NCBI RefSeq assembly: GCF_900187505.1
Contig: NZ_FYDL01000016.1
Location: 62,001-126,000 of the forward strand
DNA: 64,000 nucleotides
Source of the DNA: Pseudomonas sp. Irchel s3h17
GTDB lineage: Bacteria > Pseudomonadota > Gammaproteobacteria > Pseudomonadales > Pseudomonadaceae
Direction: 5' to 3'
Under the pieces are notes generated by a model. That model saw nothing but the letters and a program-made list of their open reading frames with translations, ran no database searches and was not told where the DNA came from. The position numbers and the translations under genes are program-made. This document shows positions 38,561-48,681 of this stretch, one piece after another; position 1 is the first letter of the stretch; every line of letters begins with the position of its first letter.

Positions 38561-41500
38561 GTGTCCGGTAGTGTTTTAAAGGAATGGATTTTGACAAAGC
38601 CTAGACAGGTAGCAATTGTTGGTTGTTCTTTTCGCTTCCCCGGTTCCACGACCAGCAGTTTCTGGCAGAACCTGATGGCAGGGCGGGACCTGGTGACCCA
38701 GGTCGACGCCTCGCGCTGGGATCACGCCGAATTCCTGCACCCGGACAAAGCCAACCCGGCCACCAGTTATACCTTTGCCGCCGGCAGCCTGGGCGACATC
38801 AGTGCCTTCGATGCGGGTTTCTTCAACATCTCGCCGCGGGAAGCAGCGGTGATGGACCCACAGCAGCGCATTCTCCTGGAAATGTGCTGGGAAACCTTCG
38901 AGAACGCGGGCATCAAGCCCTCGAGCCTGCGCGGCAGCAATTGCGGTGTGTACCTTGGGATCGCCGGTGTCGAGCAAGCGTATCGCCTGGTGGAAGACCT
39001 GGCGTCGATCGATGCCGCCACGGCCACCGGCAACACCATGAGCATTGCCGCCAACCGCCTGTCTTTCTTCTACGACCTGCGCGGGCCGAGCATGGCCATC
39101 GATACGGCGTGCTCGTCTTCGCTGGTGGCCTTTCACCAGGCCTGCCAGGCGATCATCAGCGGCGATATCGATCAAGCGGTGACCGGCGGCATCAGCCTGC
39201 ACATGCACCCATTCGGCTTCATGATTTTCGCCAAGGCCTCGATGCTGTCGCGCACCGGGCGTTGCCAATCCTTCGATCAAAACGGTGACGGCTACGCGCG
39301 CTCCGAGGGCGGGGGTCTGTTCCTGCTCAAGGACTACGACCAGGCGTTGGCCGATGGCAACCCGATTCTCGCGGTGGTCGCTGCCAGTGCGGTGAACACC
39401 GACGGTCGCAAGTCCAGCCTGACCTTGCCGAGTGCCGATGCACAGGCGGCTCTGCTCAAGAGCACCTATGCCAAGGCCGGGATCGATCCGTCCCGACTCG
39501 ACTATCTGGAAGCCCACGGCACTGGCACGGCCGTTGGCGACCCGATCGAATCCCGCGCCATCGGCGAGGCCCTGGGCCAGGCCCGTGCCTCTGGCAACCC
39601 ACTGCCGATCGGTTCGATCAAGAGCAACCTGGGTCACCTGGAAGCAGCCTCCGGTGTTGCCGGCCTGATGAAGGCGCTCAATTGCCTGATCGAGCGGGAA
39701 GTTCCGGCGACCATCGGCGTTGAGGAACTCAACCCGAATATTCCGTTTGCCGACCTGAACCTGCAGGTGGTCACCGAAAGCCGAGCGCTCAAGCCTGAAG
39801 GGCAATTGACCGTCGGTATCAACTCGTTTGGATTTGGTGGTGCCAACGCCCACGTGATCCTGCAGAGTGCCGAGCCGCTGCCGGCGTCCACGGCAGCAAC
39901 GCATACACGACGCCTGCCGCTGTTGCTCAGCGCCAAGGATGCCGAAGGCCTGCGTGCCACGGCCGAGGGCTTTGCCGAATACCTGGCAGCGCACCCACAG
40001 ATCAATTACTACGATGTGGCCTACCAGGCCATGTTCCGTCGCGATGCCCACCCGCATCGCCTGGTGTTGATTGGTTCCGAGCCGGCCGAGGCCGCGCAGG
40101 CCCTGGCCGACTATGCCCAGGATCCGAGTCTCAGCGAGCTGAGTTCGGTGGTCGAGGTTGGCCAGGCACTGGACAAGGTCCAGGGCCCGGTGTTCGTTTA
40201 CTCCGGCAACGGTTCGCAGTGGCAGGGCATGGGTCGGGCGATGCTTGGCAATCCGCTGTTCGAAGCAGCAGTGGCCGAGGTCGATGGGCTGTTCCAGCCG
40301 CTGGCCGGCTACTCGCTGCGTGCCGAACTACTGGGTGAGAACGGTGATGACCGTTACGTGCGCACCGAGATCGCGCAACCGGCGCTGTTCGCTCTACAGG
40401 TTGCAGTGACCCGTGTGCTGGCGGCGCAGGGTTTCCATCCGGCGGCCGTGATCGGGCACAGCGTTGGCGAAGTGGCGGCAGCCTGGGCCAGTGGCGCCCT
40501 GAGCCTGGAAGATGCCACCCAGGTGATCTTCCATCGCAGTCGCCTGCAAGGACTGACCCGTGGCAACGGCAAGATGGCCGCCGTGGGGCTGTCGGGCGAA
40601 GCCACCGCGAGCGTGCTGGTGGAGCTGGGCCTGGACGACCGTCTGGTCGTGGCGGGCGAAAACAGCGCCCGTGGCGCCACGGTTGCAGGTCCCGTCGAGG
40701 CCCTGGCCGAACTGGAGCAGGTGCTGACCGAGCGCCAGGTGTTCGTTCGTCGCCTGGATCTGGATTACGCCTTCCACTCCCCGGCAATGAATCCGATCGA
40801 GCAACAGGTCATCGCCGACCTGGCTCACATTCGTCCATGCACCGGTCGCATTCCGTTTTACTCCACGGTAGTGGGTGGCGAACTGGACTGCCAGCGTCTG
40901 GACAGCCGTTACTGGTGGCAGAACATCCGCTTCCCGGTGTTGTTCCAGGGCGCGATGGACGCGCTGCTGGGGCAGGGTTTCAACCTGTTCGTCGAAGTCG
41001 GTCCGCACCCGATCCTGCGCTCCTATGTGACCGATGCCCTGACCCAGCGCGAGCTGCCCGGTCAGGTGCTTGCCACGCTGCAGCGCAAGGACGACAGTCC
41101 TGCTCTGCTGGAACGTTGTGTCGCCAGGCTGCTGATTGCCGGCGCCGAGCCGGATTGGCAGGCCCACTTCCCGGTGGCCGGTAACAACCTGCGCCTGCCG
41201 AACTACGCCTGGCAGCGCGAGCATTTCCAGTTGCCCGTCAGCGCCGAGTCGTTCGGTGTGCTGCAACGCGAGCGGGTGCATCCGCTGCTGGGCTACCCTC
41301 TGCCCGACCGCACCCTGACCTGGGAAAATCGCCTCGACACGCAACTGTTCCCGACTCTGGGCGACCACAAGGTCGGCGACGCGGTGCTGTTCCCCGGTGC
41401 TGGTTTCACCGAACTGGCACTGGCCGTGGCGCTGTTGCACCAGCCAGGCGAGTTCGTCGACATCGAAGAGCTGGAGATTCACAACCCGCTGTTGCTCGGT

Positions 41501-44500
41501 AACGAAGGCAGCAAAAAGATCCGGGTCAACATCGAGGAAGCCGATGGCACCCTGCGCATCACGTCCCGCAGCCTGGCCCAGCGTGAAGAGTGGGTGCAGC
41601 ACGTGGTCGCCCGTCTGCCTGGCGAAGCCCGTGGTGTGATGCTCGGCGGTCGTGCCCCGGCGCTGCCGCAACGCCCGGCGGACTTCACGGGTGAGCAGCA
41701 CCTGGCACTGACCCGTGCGGTCGGCCTGAATTATGGCCCGGCCTACCAGGCCGTCGCGGCGGTGTGGGTCGAGCCGGCGTGCATCCTGGCGCAACTGAGC
41801 GTGCCCGACGCCATCACCCATGAGCTGGCCGCACTGCACCTGCACCCGGCCTTGCTCGATGGTGCATTTCAGTTGATCACCGAGTTGCTGGTCGGCACGC
41901 CTGGCAGCAACAAGGGCCTGGCGTTCATTCCGGTCAAGCTCGGTCGCATTGCCTTTGCCAAGGCCGGCGGTGTGCCGTGCCTGGCCGAGGTGCGGCAGCT
42001 CAAGCGCACCGAGCATTCGTTGCTGGTGGACTTCACCCTGTACGACGCCGCGGGCGACGCCGTACTGTTTATCAAGGATGCCCGTTTCCGTGGGGTGCGC
42101 CTGCAGCGCGACCGTTCCGGCGACATCAAGCGCCTGGCCCATGTCGGCCTCGCCGCGCCAGGTCAGGTGGTGCCCGTACTGCGTGAAGCGCACGGCAGCA
42201 CTCCGCTGGCCGCTCATCTGCACGGGCTGGGTGACGAGGCGGTGCAGGTTCGTTACCTCAATGAGGTCGAACCACTGCTCGATGTCCTGTGTTCAAGCTT
42301 CGTGCTCGACCTGATCGACCAGGTCGGTGGCGATTTGAGCGCCGAGCAGGTTGCCCTGTGGTCGCAGCCGGACGGCGTGCCGAGCGACTACCTCCTGACG
42401 CTGCTGCGTCATGGCCTGGAAGACGGCAGCCTGAGCCGCGATGCCGACGGCACCTGGCACGTTGTCGAGACGGGCGAGCGCCCAGCATCCGAGGCCATCT
42501 GGCAGGAGCTGTTCCAGTGCTACCCGGAACACTTCCAGATCATTCATTCGGTGGGCCGTATCGGCCGCCATTTGCAGGCATTGCTCGACGGTCGCCAGCC
42601 CCTTGAGCAGTTGCTGCCACGGGAAACCAGCGGCGCCAACCTGTTGCGCCTGGTGCTGGGGGCGTCCGGTCAGCAGCGTGTACTCGCCGGCCTGCGCGAA
42701 ACCCTCGCCCAGCGCCTGGCCGCATTGCCGGCTGGGCAGCGTCTGCGGGTGCTGGAACTGGGCTTTGGCGGGCCGTCCTTCGCCGAGTCGCTGTACGCCG
42801 GGATCGATTTCGATCGTGTCGATTACAGCTATTGCGTGCAAGAGCCGGAGCTGGCGCAAATGCTGCGCGTCGATTGCCCGGCCCTGGACGTCCTGGGCTT
42901 TGATCAATTGGCCCAGGGCAGTGGCTACGACTGGGTGCTCATGCCGACCGACCTGGCCGCTCTGGATACCGTGGGTGAAACCCTGCGTCAGGCGGCGAGC
43001 CAGCTCAACCCCCACGGGCAGCTGGCGTTGCTGGCACAACACCCGGCGCGTTGGGCCGACTTTGTGTTCGGTGCCCAGGCCGACTGGTGGTTGGCCGGCC
43101 CTGAGCAGGCGTTGTCCCGCCAGCAGCGTCCGCAGTTCTGGCAGCACGAAGTGCAACGCCACGGCTTGATCCTGACACACACTCTTGAAGCCTTGCCGGG
43201 CAGCGCCTGTGGCAGTTACCTGCTGCTGGCCGATAAACCGGCGGGCGCGATGACCCCGCAGGGCGAGACAGTGCCACAGCGTTGGGCCCTGCTGGCCGAG
43301 GCCGGGCAGGGCGCTGCTGAAGCGTTGGCCCAGGCCCTGCGTGAGCAAGGCCAGCAGGTCAGCCTGCTGGTTCCGGGCGATGCCCAGGCCTTGGCGCAAC
43401 AACTGGCCGCCCTGGATCAGGCGCCGGAGCAGGTGCTGCACCTGGCCGGGTTCGACGGCGACCAGGGGCTGGATGCCCAGGGTGCTCGTTGCCTGCAGGC
43501 CGCCGCGCTGGTCCAGGCGTGCGAGTCGCGGGGCATGGCCCCGTCATGCTGGCTGCTGACCCGGGGTGCGGCCGGTCACTTCTATGGCGCCGACACGGCG
43601 ACAGACGTCGACGCCATCGCCGATGCCGCGTTCTGGGGCTTTGGCCGTACCCTGGCGAACGAGTCCGCCAGCTGCCGTATCCGTCTGCTCGACCTGGCCT
43701 TCAAGGCGCCGATTGCCAGCCTGATCCCGGCGCTGTTGCACGCCGATGCCGAGACCGAGGTGGCGATCAGCGCCGACGGTCAGCGTTATGTGCCGCGCTT
43801 GCGTGTTCTACAGGAACACTCCCGCGCCACGTCGGGTGCCGACAAACGCATCAGCCTGGGCTTCGACTTGCCCGGCCAGTTGCGCAACCTGCGCTGGGAA
43901 GTCCGCGAGCCGCGCCTGCCGGCAGCGGATGAGCTGGACATCGAAGTGCGCGCCACCGGCCTGAACTTCCGCGACGTGATGTTCGCCCTTGGCCTGTTGT
44001 CCGATGAGGCTATCGAGAACGGCTTCTCCGGCCCGACCCTGGGCTTTGAATTCTCTGGTGTGGTCCAGGGCAAGGGCGCCGATGTGCTCGGCGATTTCGC
44101 CCCGGGCGACCGTGTGGTGGGCTTCGGTCCATGCAGCTTTGCCAACCGGCTGGTGACCAACGCCAATGCCGTGGCGCGGATTCCGCAAGGCATGTCGTTC
44201 GAGGCGGCGGCGACCATCCCGAGTACCTTCTTCACGGTTTACTACGCCCTGCATCACCTGGCACGCCTGGAGCCGGGCGAGAAGGTGCTGATCCACGGCG
44301 CAGCCGGCGGCGTCGGCATTGCCGCGATCCAGATCGCCAAGTGGTGCGGTGCAGAGATCTACGCCACCGCCGGCAGCGACGAGAAGCGCGACTTCCTGCG
44401 CCTGCTCGGTGTCGACAAGGTGTTCGATTCCCGCTCCCTGGCCTACGCCGATGAAGTGCTGGCCGTGACCGGTGGGCGTGGCGTCGACGTGGTGCTCAAC

Positions 44501-46114
44501 TCCCTGGCCGGCGAAGCGATCAACCGCAATCTGCGGGTACTCAAGCCGTTCGGGCGCTTCCTGGAGCTGGGCAAGCGCGACTTCTACCAGAACACCCGCA
44601 TCGGCTTGCGGCCGTTCCGCAATAACATCAGCTACTTCGGTATCGACGCCGACCAGTTGATGAGCGAGCGTCCGGACCTGACGCGGCGCTTGTTCGGGCA
44701 AATGATGGAACTGTTCGAACAGGGCATCCTGCATCCGCTGCCGTTTCGCGAGTTCGATGCCAACCAGGTGGTCGAAGCGTTCCGCTACATGCAGCAAGCG
44801 CGGCAGATCGGCAAGATCGTGGTGACCTATGGCAACCCGATCGAACAGTTGGTGGAAACCCGCGAACAGCCGGTGCAACAGCTGCAACTCAGTGGCGAGG
44901 CGACCTACCTGGTCACCGGCGGCCTGGGCGGTTTCGGCTTGCGTACCGCCCAGTGGCTGGTAGACAAGGGTGCCCGGCACCTGGTGCTGCTCGGTCGTCG
45001 TGGTCCGGCCAGTGTCGAGGCCCAGCCGAGCCTGGCGGCCTGGCAGGCCCAGGGTATCGATGTGCAGGCGCTGGCGTGCGACATCACCGATGTGCAGCAA
45101 CTGCGCGGTGTGTTCCAGCGCATTGCGGCCAGCCCTTATCCGTTGCGCGGCCTGGTGCACGCGGCGACGGTGATCGACGACGGTCTGATCCGCAACCTCG
45201 ACGCCGAGCAACTGCAGCGTGTGCTGGAGCCCAAGGCCAAGGGTGCGCAATACCTGCATGAACTGACCCGTGAGTTGCCGTTGGACTTCTTCGTGATGTT
45301 CTCCTCGGCCACCACCCTGTTCGGCAATCCCGGCCAGGCCAACTACGTTGCGGCCAACTATTGGCTCGAAGCCCTGGCCCGCCATCGTCGCGGCCAAGGC
45401 CTGGCTGCCACCGCCGTACTCTGGGGCGCCATCGACGACGTGGGCTTCCTGGCCCGCAACGAGCAGATCAAGGACGCCCTGCAAAGCCGCATGGGCGGTG
45501 CTGCGCTGCGGGCCGACGTGGCCCTGGCGCACCTGGAGCAGATGCTGCTCGGCGGTGATGACGGCATCGGCGTGCTGGAGCTGGAATGGAAGGCCTTGTC
45601 GCGCTTCCTGCCGAGCGCGGCGACCCCGCGTTTCCAGGAACTGGTCCGCGCCCACGGCGGGGATCAGGACGACGACAATGACGCCGAGGACATCCAGCGC
45701 ATGCTGCTCGAGCTTGACGACGAGCAACTGCTGGAGCGCTTCGTCGAATTGCTCAAGCACGAAGTCTGCGAGATCCTCCGGCTGCCGGCTGCCCGCCTGG
45801 ACACCCAGCGTCCGTTGCAGGAACTGGGGCTGGACTCGCTGATGAGTGTCGAACTGGTGGTGGCGCTGGAAGAGCGCTTCGGTGTTCGTCTGCCGGTGAT
45901 GGAGCTCAGCGAGAGTTCCAGCATCGACAAGCTCAGTGTGCGCATTCTTGACCTGCTGCGCGGTGAAGCGGGGGCTGATCAGGCCCCGGCGCCTGTGGCC
46001 CTGGCCGAGAACGTACTGGCTCGCCACGGCAGCGAATTGAGCCGCGAGCAAATGGCCGAGATGAATGCCGAACTGGCCGACAGAGCCGCGGCACCCAACC
46101 GATTGATTGAGTGA
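38561..46114 (+). CDS. rkpA: Iterative type I polyketide/fatty-acid synthase, RkpA-like
   Basis: A 2,517-residue megasynthase in the order KS-AT-DH-(methyltransferase-like)-ER-KR-ACP. KS has Cys184, His319 and His359. AT has Ser634 in GHSVGE and YAFH at 736-739, ambiguous for extender choice. DH has His936 and Asp1100. Residues ~1230-1560 resemble a C-methyltransferase with a decayed SAM loop (VLELGFGGPSF at 1397). ER has HGAAGGVG at 1912; KR has VTGGLGGFG at ~2118 with Ser2249 and Tyr2262; ACP has Ser2426 in GLDSLMS. All reductive domains look active, so the product should be a saturated fatty chain. No thioesterase is present; the oxoamine synthase gene 22 bases downstream probably releases the chain. 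Start GTG 38561; TTG 38591, after AAAGGA, is an alternative. Confidence 0.88.
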   Translation: MSGSVLKEWILTKPRQVAIVGCSFRFPGSTTSSFWQNLMAGRDLVTQVDASRWDHAEFLHPDKANPATSYTFAAGSLGDISAFDAGFFNISPREAAVMDPQQRILLEMCWETFENAGIKPSSLRGSNCGVYLGIAGVEQAYRLVEDLASIDAATATGNTMSIAANRLSFFYDLRGPSMAIDTACSSSLVAFHQACQAIISGDIDQAVTGGISLHMHPFGFMIFAKASMLSRTGRCQSFDQNGDGYARSEGGGLFLLKDYDQALADGNPILAVVAASAVNTDGRKSSLTLPSADAQAALLKSTYAKAGIDPSRLDYLEAHGTGTAVGDPIESRAIGEALGQARASGNPLPIGSIKSNLGHLEAASGVAGLMKALNCLIEREVPATIGVEELNPNIPFADLNLQVVTESRALKPEGQLTVGINSFGFGGANAHVILQSAEPLPASTAATHTRRLPLLLSAKDAEGLRATAEGFAEYLAAHPQINYYDVAYQAMFRRDAHPHRLVLIGSEPAEAAQALADYAQDPSLSELSSVVEVGQALDKVQGPVFVYSGNGSQWQGMGRAMLGNPLFEAAVAEVDGLFQPLAGYSLRAELLGENGDDRYVRTEIAQPALFALQVAVTRVLAAQGFHPAAVIGHSVGEVAAAWASGALSLEDATQVIFHRSRLQGLTRGNGKMAAVGLSGEATASVLVELGLDDRLVVAGENSARGATVAGPVEALAELEQVLTERQVFVRRLDLDYAFHSPAMNPIEQQVIADLAHIRPCTGRIPFYSTVVGGELDCQRLDSRYWWQNIRFPVLFQGAMDALLGQGFNLFVEVGPHPILRSYVTDALTQRELPGQVLATLQRKDDSPALLERCVARLLIAGAEPDWQAHFPVAGNNLRLPNYAWQREHFQLPVSAESFGVLQRERVHPLLGYPLPDRTLTWENRLDTQLFPTLGDHKVGDAVLFPGAGFTELALAVALLHQPGEFVDIEELEIHNPLLLGNEGSKKIRVNIEEADGTLRITSRSLAQREEWVQHVVARLPGEARGVMLGGRAPALPQRPADFTGEQHLALTRAVGLNYGPAYQAVAAVWVEPACILAQLSVPDAITHELAALHLHPALLDGAFQLITELLVGTPGSNKGLAFIPVKLGRIAFAKAGGVPCLAEVRQLKRTEHSLLVDFTLYDAAGDAVLFIKDARFRGVRLQRDRSGDIKRLAHVGLAAPGQVVPVLREAHGSTPLAAHLHGLGDEAVQVRYLNEVEPLLDVLCSSFVLDLIDQVGGDLSAEQVALWSQPDGVPSDYLLTLLRHGLEDGSLSRDADGTWHVVETGERPASEAIWQELFQCYPEHFQIIHSVGRIGRHLQALLDGRQPLEQLLPRETSGANLLRLVLGASGQQRVLAGLRETLAQRLAALPAGQRLRVLELGFGGPSFAESLYAGIDFDRVDYSYCVQEPELAQMLRVDCPALDVLGFDQLAQGSGYDWVLMPTDLAALDTVGETLRQAASQLNPHGQLALLAQHPARWADFVFGAQADWWLAGPEQALSRQQRPQFWQHEVQRHGLILTHTLEALPGSACGSYLLLADKPAGAMTPQGETVPQRWALLAEAGQGAAEALAQALREQGQQVSLLVPGDAQALAQQLAALDQAPEQVLHLAGFDGDQGLDAQGARCLQAAALVQACESRGMAPSCWLLTRGAAGHFYGADTATDVDAIADAAFWGFGRTLANESASCRIRLLDLAFKAPIASLIPALLHADAETEVAISADGQRYVPRLRVLQEHSRATSGADKRISLGFDLPGQLRNLRWEVREPRLPAADELDIEVRATGLNFRDVMFALGLLSDEAIENGFSGPTLGFEFSGVVQGKGADVLGDFAPGDRVVGFGPCSFANRLVTNANAVARIPQGMSFEAAATIPSTFFTVYYALHHLARLEPGEKVLIHGAAGGVGIAAIQIAKWCGAEIYATAGSDEKRDFLRLLGVDKVFDSRSLAYADEVLAVTGGRGVDVVLNSLAGEAINRNLRVLKPFGRFLELGKRDFYQNTRIGLRPFRNNISYFGIDADQLMSERPDLTRRLFGQMMELFEQGILHPLPFREFDANQVVEAFRYMQQARQIGKIVVTYGNPIEQLVETREQPVQQLQLSGEATYLVTGGLGGFGLRTAQWLVDKGARHLVLLGRRGPASVEAQPSLAAWQAQGIDVQALACDITDVQQLRGVFQRIAASPYPLRGLVHAATVIDDGLIRNLDAEQLQRVLEPKAKGAQYLHELTRELPLDFFVMFSSATTLFGNPGQANYVAANYWLEALARHRRGQGLAATAVLWGAIDDVGFLARNEQIKDALQSRMGGAALRADVALAHLEQMLLGGDDGIGVLELEWKALSRFLPSAATPRFQELVRAHGGDQDDDNDAEDIQRMLLELDDEQLLERFVELLKHEVCEILRLPAARLDTQRPLQELGLDSLMSVELVVALEERFGVRLPVMELSESSSIDKLSVRILDLLRGEAGADQAPAPVALAENVLARHGSELSREQMAEMNAELADRAAAPNRLIE

Positions 46115-46136
46115 TGTTTGATTGAGTAATAGCCCG

Positions 46137-47489
46137 ATGACTGCAACAACGACCACCGGCCTGAGTGTCGGTATCAAGCAGCGGCTGATCCAGCAAGCGT
46201 TGGAACGCCGTCGCAGCGAGGCGGGCGACACGGCGGGTGGTGCGACTCTGGAGCAAGCGCAACAGGCCGCGCTGAAAGTGCCCGAAGCGTTTTATCGCTT
46301 CGACCAGCACCCCGGTTATCAGCAGTTGCGCGTGATACAGCAGAGCGCCGCGCGCCTGGGCCTGGCCAACCCGTTCTTTCGCATGCACGAGGGGACGGCG
46401 GGTGCCGAGACCTGTATCGGCAGCCGTGAATACGTCAACTTCGCCAGCTACAACTACCTCGGTTACTCCGGTCACCCGATGGTGGCCGAGGCGGCCAAGG
46501 CAGCGATCGACCGATACGGCACTTCGGTATCGGCCAGTCGTCCGGTGTCGGGCGATCGTCCGTTGCACCGTGAACTGGAGCGCGAGCTGGCCAGCCTGTA
46601 CGAGGTCGACGACGCGGTGGTGTTTGTCAGTGGCCATGCCACCAACGTGACCACCATCGGCTATCTGTTCGGCCCCCGGGACCTGGTGCTGCACGACGAA
46701 CTGATTCACAACAGTGTGCTGCAGGGCATCCAGTTGTCCGGCGCGCGCCGCCTGAGCTTTGCCCACAACGACTGGCAAGCGCTGGACCGGATCCTCGGTG
46801 AGCAGCGCCAGCATTTCGAGCGGGTGCTGGTGGTGGTCGAAGGGATCTACAGCATGGATGGCGATTACCCGGACTTGCCGCGTTTTGTCGAGCTCAAGCA
46901 CAAGCACAAGACCTTCCTGATGGTCGATGAGGCGCATTCGCTGGGGGTGATGGGAGCAACCGGCAAGGGTATTCGCGAGCACTTCGGCCTGGCGGGCGAT
47001 GACGTGGATATCTGGATGGGTACCCTGAGCAAGACCCTCGCCAGTTGCGGCGGCTACATTGCCGGCAACACGGCGCTGGTCGAGCACCTGAAGTTCCTTG
47101 CGCCGGGCTTCCTCTACAGCGTGGGCATGCCACCGTCAGTCACGGCGGCGGCGCTGGCGGCGTTGCAGTGCCTGGCCCATGATCGCGAGCGGGTGCAGGC
47201 GGTACAGGCCCGTGGTGAACTGTTCCTGCGGCTGGCCAAGGAGGCGGGCCTCGACACGGCCACCAGTACCGGGCTTGCAGTGATTCCAGTGATCACCGGC
47301 AGTTCGTTCAAGGCCGGGCGGCTCTCCAGCGCCTTGTTCGACCGGGGCATCAATGCCCAGCCGATCCTGTACCCGGCTGTCCCGGAGCACGCGGCGCGGT
47401 TGCGCTTCTTCGTTTCCTGCGAACACACCGAAGCGCAAATCACCCGCACCGTGGCCATCGTTGCCGAAGAAATGGCCAGGATCGGCTGA
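46137..47489 (+). CDS. rkpG: Alpha-oxoamine synthase (PLP), RkpG-like
   Basis: A 450-residue PLP enzyme of the family that includes serine palmitoyltransferase, KBL and BioF. It decarboxylatively joins an acyl thioester to an amino acid to give an alpha-aminoketone. Visible: NFASYNYLGYSGHP, SASRPVSGDRPLHRELE, LVVVEGIYSMDGD, LMVDEAHSLGVMG and the PLP lysine Lys299 in GTLSKTLASCGGYIAG. An extra ~85-residue N-terminal segment precedes the catalytic core. Its position directly after a synthase that lacks a thioesterase suggests it takes the chain straight from the ACP. The amino-acid partner (serine, alanine or glycine) cannot be decided by eye. ATG 46137 is preferred over a TTG 15 bases upstream. 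Confidence 0.87.
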   Translation: MTATTTTGLSVGIKQRLIQQALERRRSEAGDTAGGATLEQAQQAALKVPEAFYRFDQHPGYQQLRVIQQSAARLGLANPFFRMHEGTAGAETCIGSREYVNFASYNYLGYSGHPMVAEAAKAAIDRYGTSVSASRPVSGDRPLHRELERELASLYEVDDAVVFVSGHATNVTTIGYLFGPRDLVLHDELIHNSVLQGIQLSGARRLSFAHNDWQALDRILGEQRQHFERVLVVVEGIYSMDGDYPDLPRFVELKHKHKTFLMVDEAHSLGVMGATGKGIREHFGLAGDDVDIWMGTLSKTLASCGGYIAGNTALVEHLKFLAPGFLYSVGMPPSVTAAALAALQCLAHDRERVQAVQARGELFLRLAKEAGLDTATSTGLAVIPVITGSSFKAGRLSSALFDRGINAQPILYPAVPEHAARLRFFVSCEHTEAQITRTVAIVAEEMARIG

Positions 47490-47752
47490 CGCGACGGGTT
47501 ACCGGCATACAGGCAAGGCTGTTAAGCCCCCGTGGCCACACGCATCAGGCTGGGCAAGGCTGCTGGTGTTCATGCTTGATTGAACGGCCTGCCCGCGCCC
47601 ACACGCATCAGGCTGGGCAAGGCTGTTGGTGTTCATGCTTGATTGGACGGCTGCCCGCGCCCACACGCATCAGGCTGGTCAAGGCTGTTGGTGTTCATGC
47701 TTGATTGGACGGCTTGCCCGCGCCCACATGCATCAGGCTGGTCAAGGCTGTT

Positions 47753-47883
47753 GTGGCGAGCGAGCTTGCTCGCGCTGGGCTGCGTAGCAGACCCCAAAAA
47801 GGTCGCCGAGGTTTTTCTGCAAGACTGCCAGCGCCTGCTCAGGGCGCGCTGCGCACGCCAGCGGGAGCAAGCTCCCTCGCCAC
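47753..47883. repeat. REPIN 1 of the array
   Basis: GTGGCGAGCGAGCTTGCTCGC paired with GGGAGCAAGCTCCCTCGCCAC about 90 bases later. Confidence 0.88.
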
Positions 47884-48014
47884 GGGGATGGCGTTCATGT
47901 TTGATTGAACGGCTTGCCAGCACCCACACGCATCAGGCTGGTCAAGGCTGCTGGTGTTCTTGCTTGATTGGACGGCCTGCCCGCGCCCTCACGCATCAGG
48001 CTGTGCAAGGCTGT

Positions 48015-48146
48015 TGTGGCGAGCGAGCTTGCTCGCGCTGGGCTGCGTAGCAGACCCCCAAAAGGGCACCGAGGTTTTTCTGCAAGACTGCCAGCGCCTG
48101 CTCAGGGCGCGCTGCGCACGCCAGCGGGAGCAAGCTCCCTCGCCAC
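48015..48146. repeat. REPIN 2 of the array
   Basis: Near-identical to REPIN 1, with AAAAGGGCACC in place of AAAAAGGTCGCC in the spacer. Confidence 0.88.
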
Positions 48147-48278
48147 GGGGATGGTGTTTACGCTTGATAGAACGGCTTGCCAGCACCCACACGCATCAGG
48201 CTGGTCAAGGCTGCTGGTGTTCATGCTTGATTGGACGGCCTGCCCGCGCCCTCACGCATCAGGCTGGGCAAGGCTGTT

Positions 48279-48408
48279 GTGGCGAGCGAGCTTGCTCGCG
48301 CTGGGCTGCGTAGCAGACCCCAAAAGGGCACCGAGGTTTTTCTGCAAGACTGCCAGCGCCTGCTCAAGGCGCGCTGCGCACGCCAGCGGGAGCAAGCTCC
48401 CTCGCCAC
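48279..48408. repeat. REPIN 3 of the array
   Basis: As REPIN 2, with CTCAAGGCGCG in place of CTCAGGGCGCG. Confidence 0.88.
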
Positions 48409-48476
48409 GGGGATGGCGTTCATGCTTGATTGAACGACTGCCAGCGCCCATACGCATCAGGCTGGGCAATGCTGTT

Positions 48477-48606
48477 GTGGCGAGCGAGCTTGCTCGCGCT
48501 GGGCTGCATAGCAGACCCCAAAACGGCACCGAGGTCTTTCTGCAAGACTGCCAGCGCCTGCTCAAGGCGCGCTGCGCACGCCAGCGGGAGCAAGCTCCCT
48601 CGCCAC
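48477..48606. repeat. REPIN 4 of the array
   Basis: As REPIN 3, with GGCTGCATAGCAG and GAGGTCTTTCTGC substitutions. Confidence 0.88.
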
Positions 48607-48681
48607 GGGGATGGCGTTCATGTTTGATTGAACGGCTTGCCAGCGAAGGCGGCGTGTCTGGCACGCCGCGGCTGTTGTGGA

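Larger units (their letters stand above)
47541..48640. repeat. Composite tandem array of 62-bp units and REPINs
   Basis: CGCATCAGGCTG recurs at 47541, 47604, 47666, 47729 (one change), 47929, 47992, 48192, 48254 and 48453. Spacings are 62-63 bases, or 199-200 where a ~137-bp REPIN segment is inserted. The short unit reads through GCAAGGCTGTTGGTGTTCAT and GCTTGATTGGACGGC. No gene lies between the oxoamine synthase stop (47489) and the dioxygenase stop (48682). Confidence 0.92.

Noticed and set aside
43808..46231. An 807-codon minus-strand open frame opposite the synthase, plus others at 38576-40057 and 40394-42223
   Set aside because: Codon-position shadows of the synthase gene; its catalytic motifs in the plus frame leave no doubt about the coding strand.
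46137..47489. Calling the PLP enzyme glycine C-acetyltransferase (KBL) or BioF
   Set aside because: Motifs do not separate family members well, no tdh or bio genes are nearby, and the gene follows a chain-building synthase; I kept the broader oxoamine synthase name.
47541..48640. CRISPR array
   Set aside because: Repeat spacing of 62 and 200 bases, with the whole unit repeated and no unique spacers; no cas genes. It is a REPIN/tandem-unit array.
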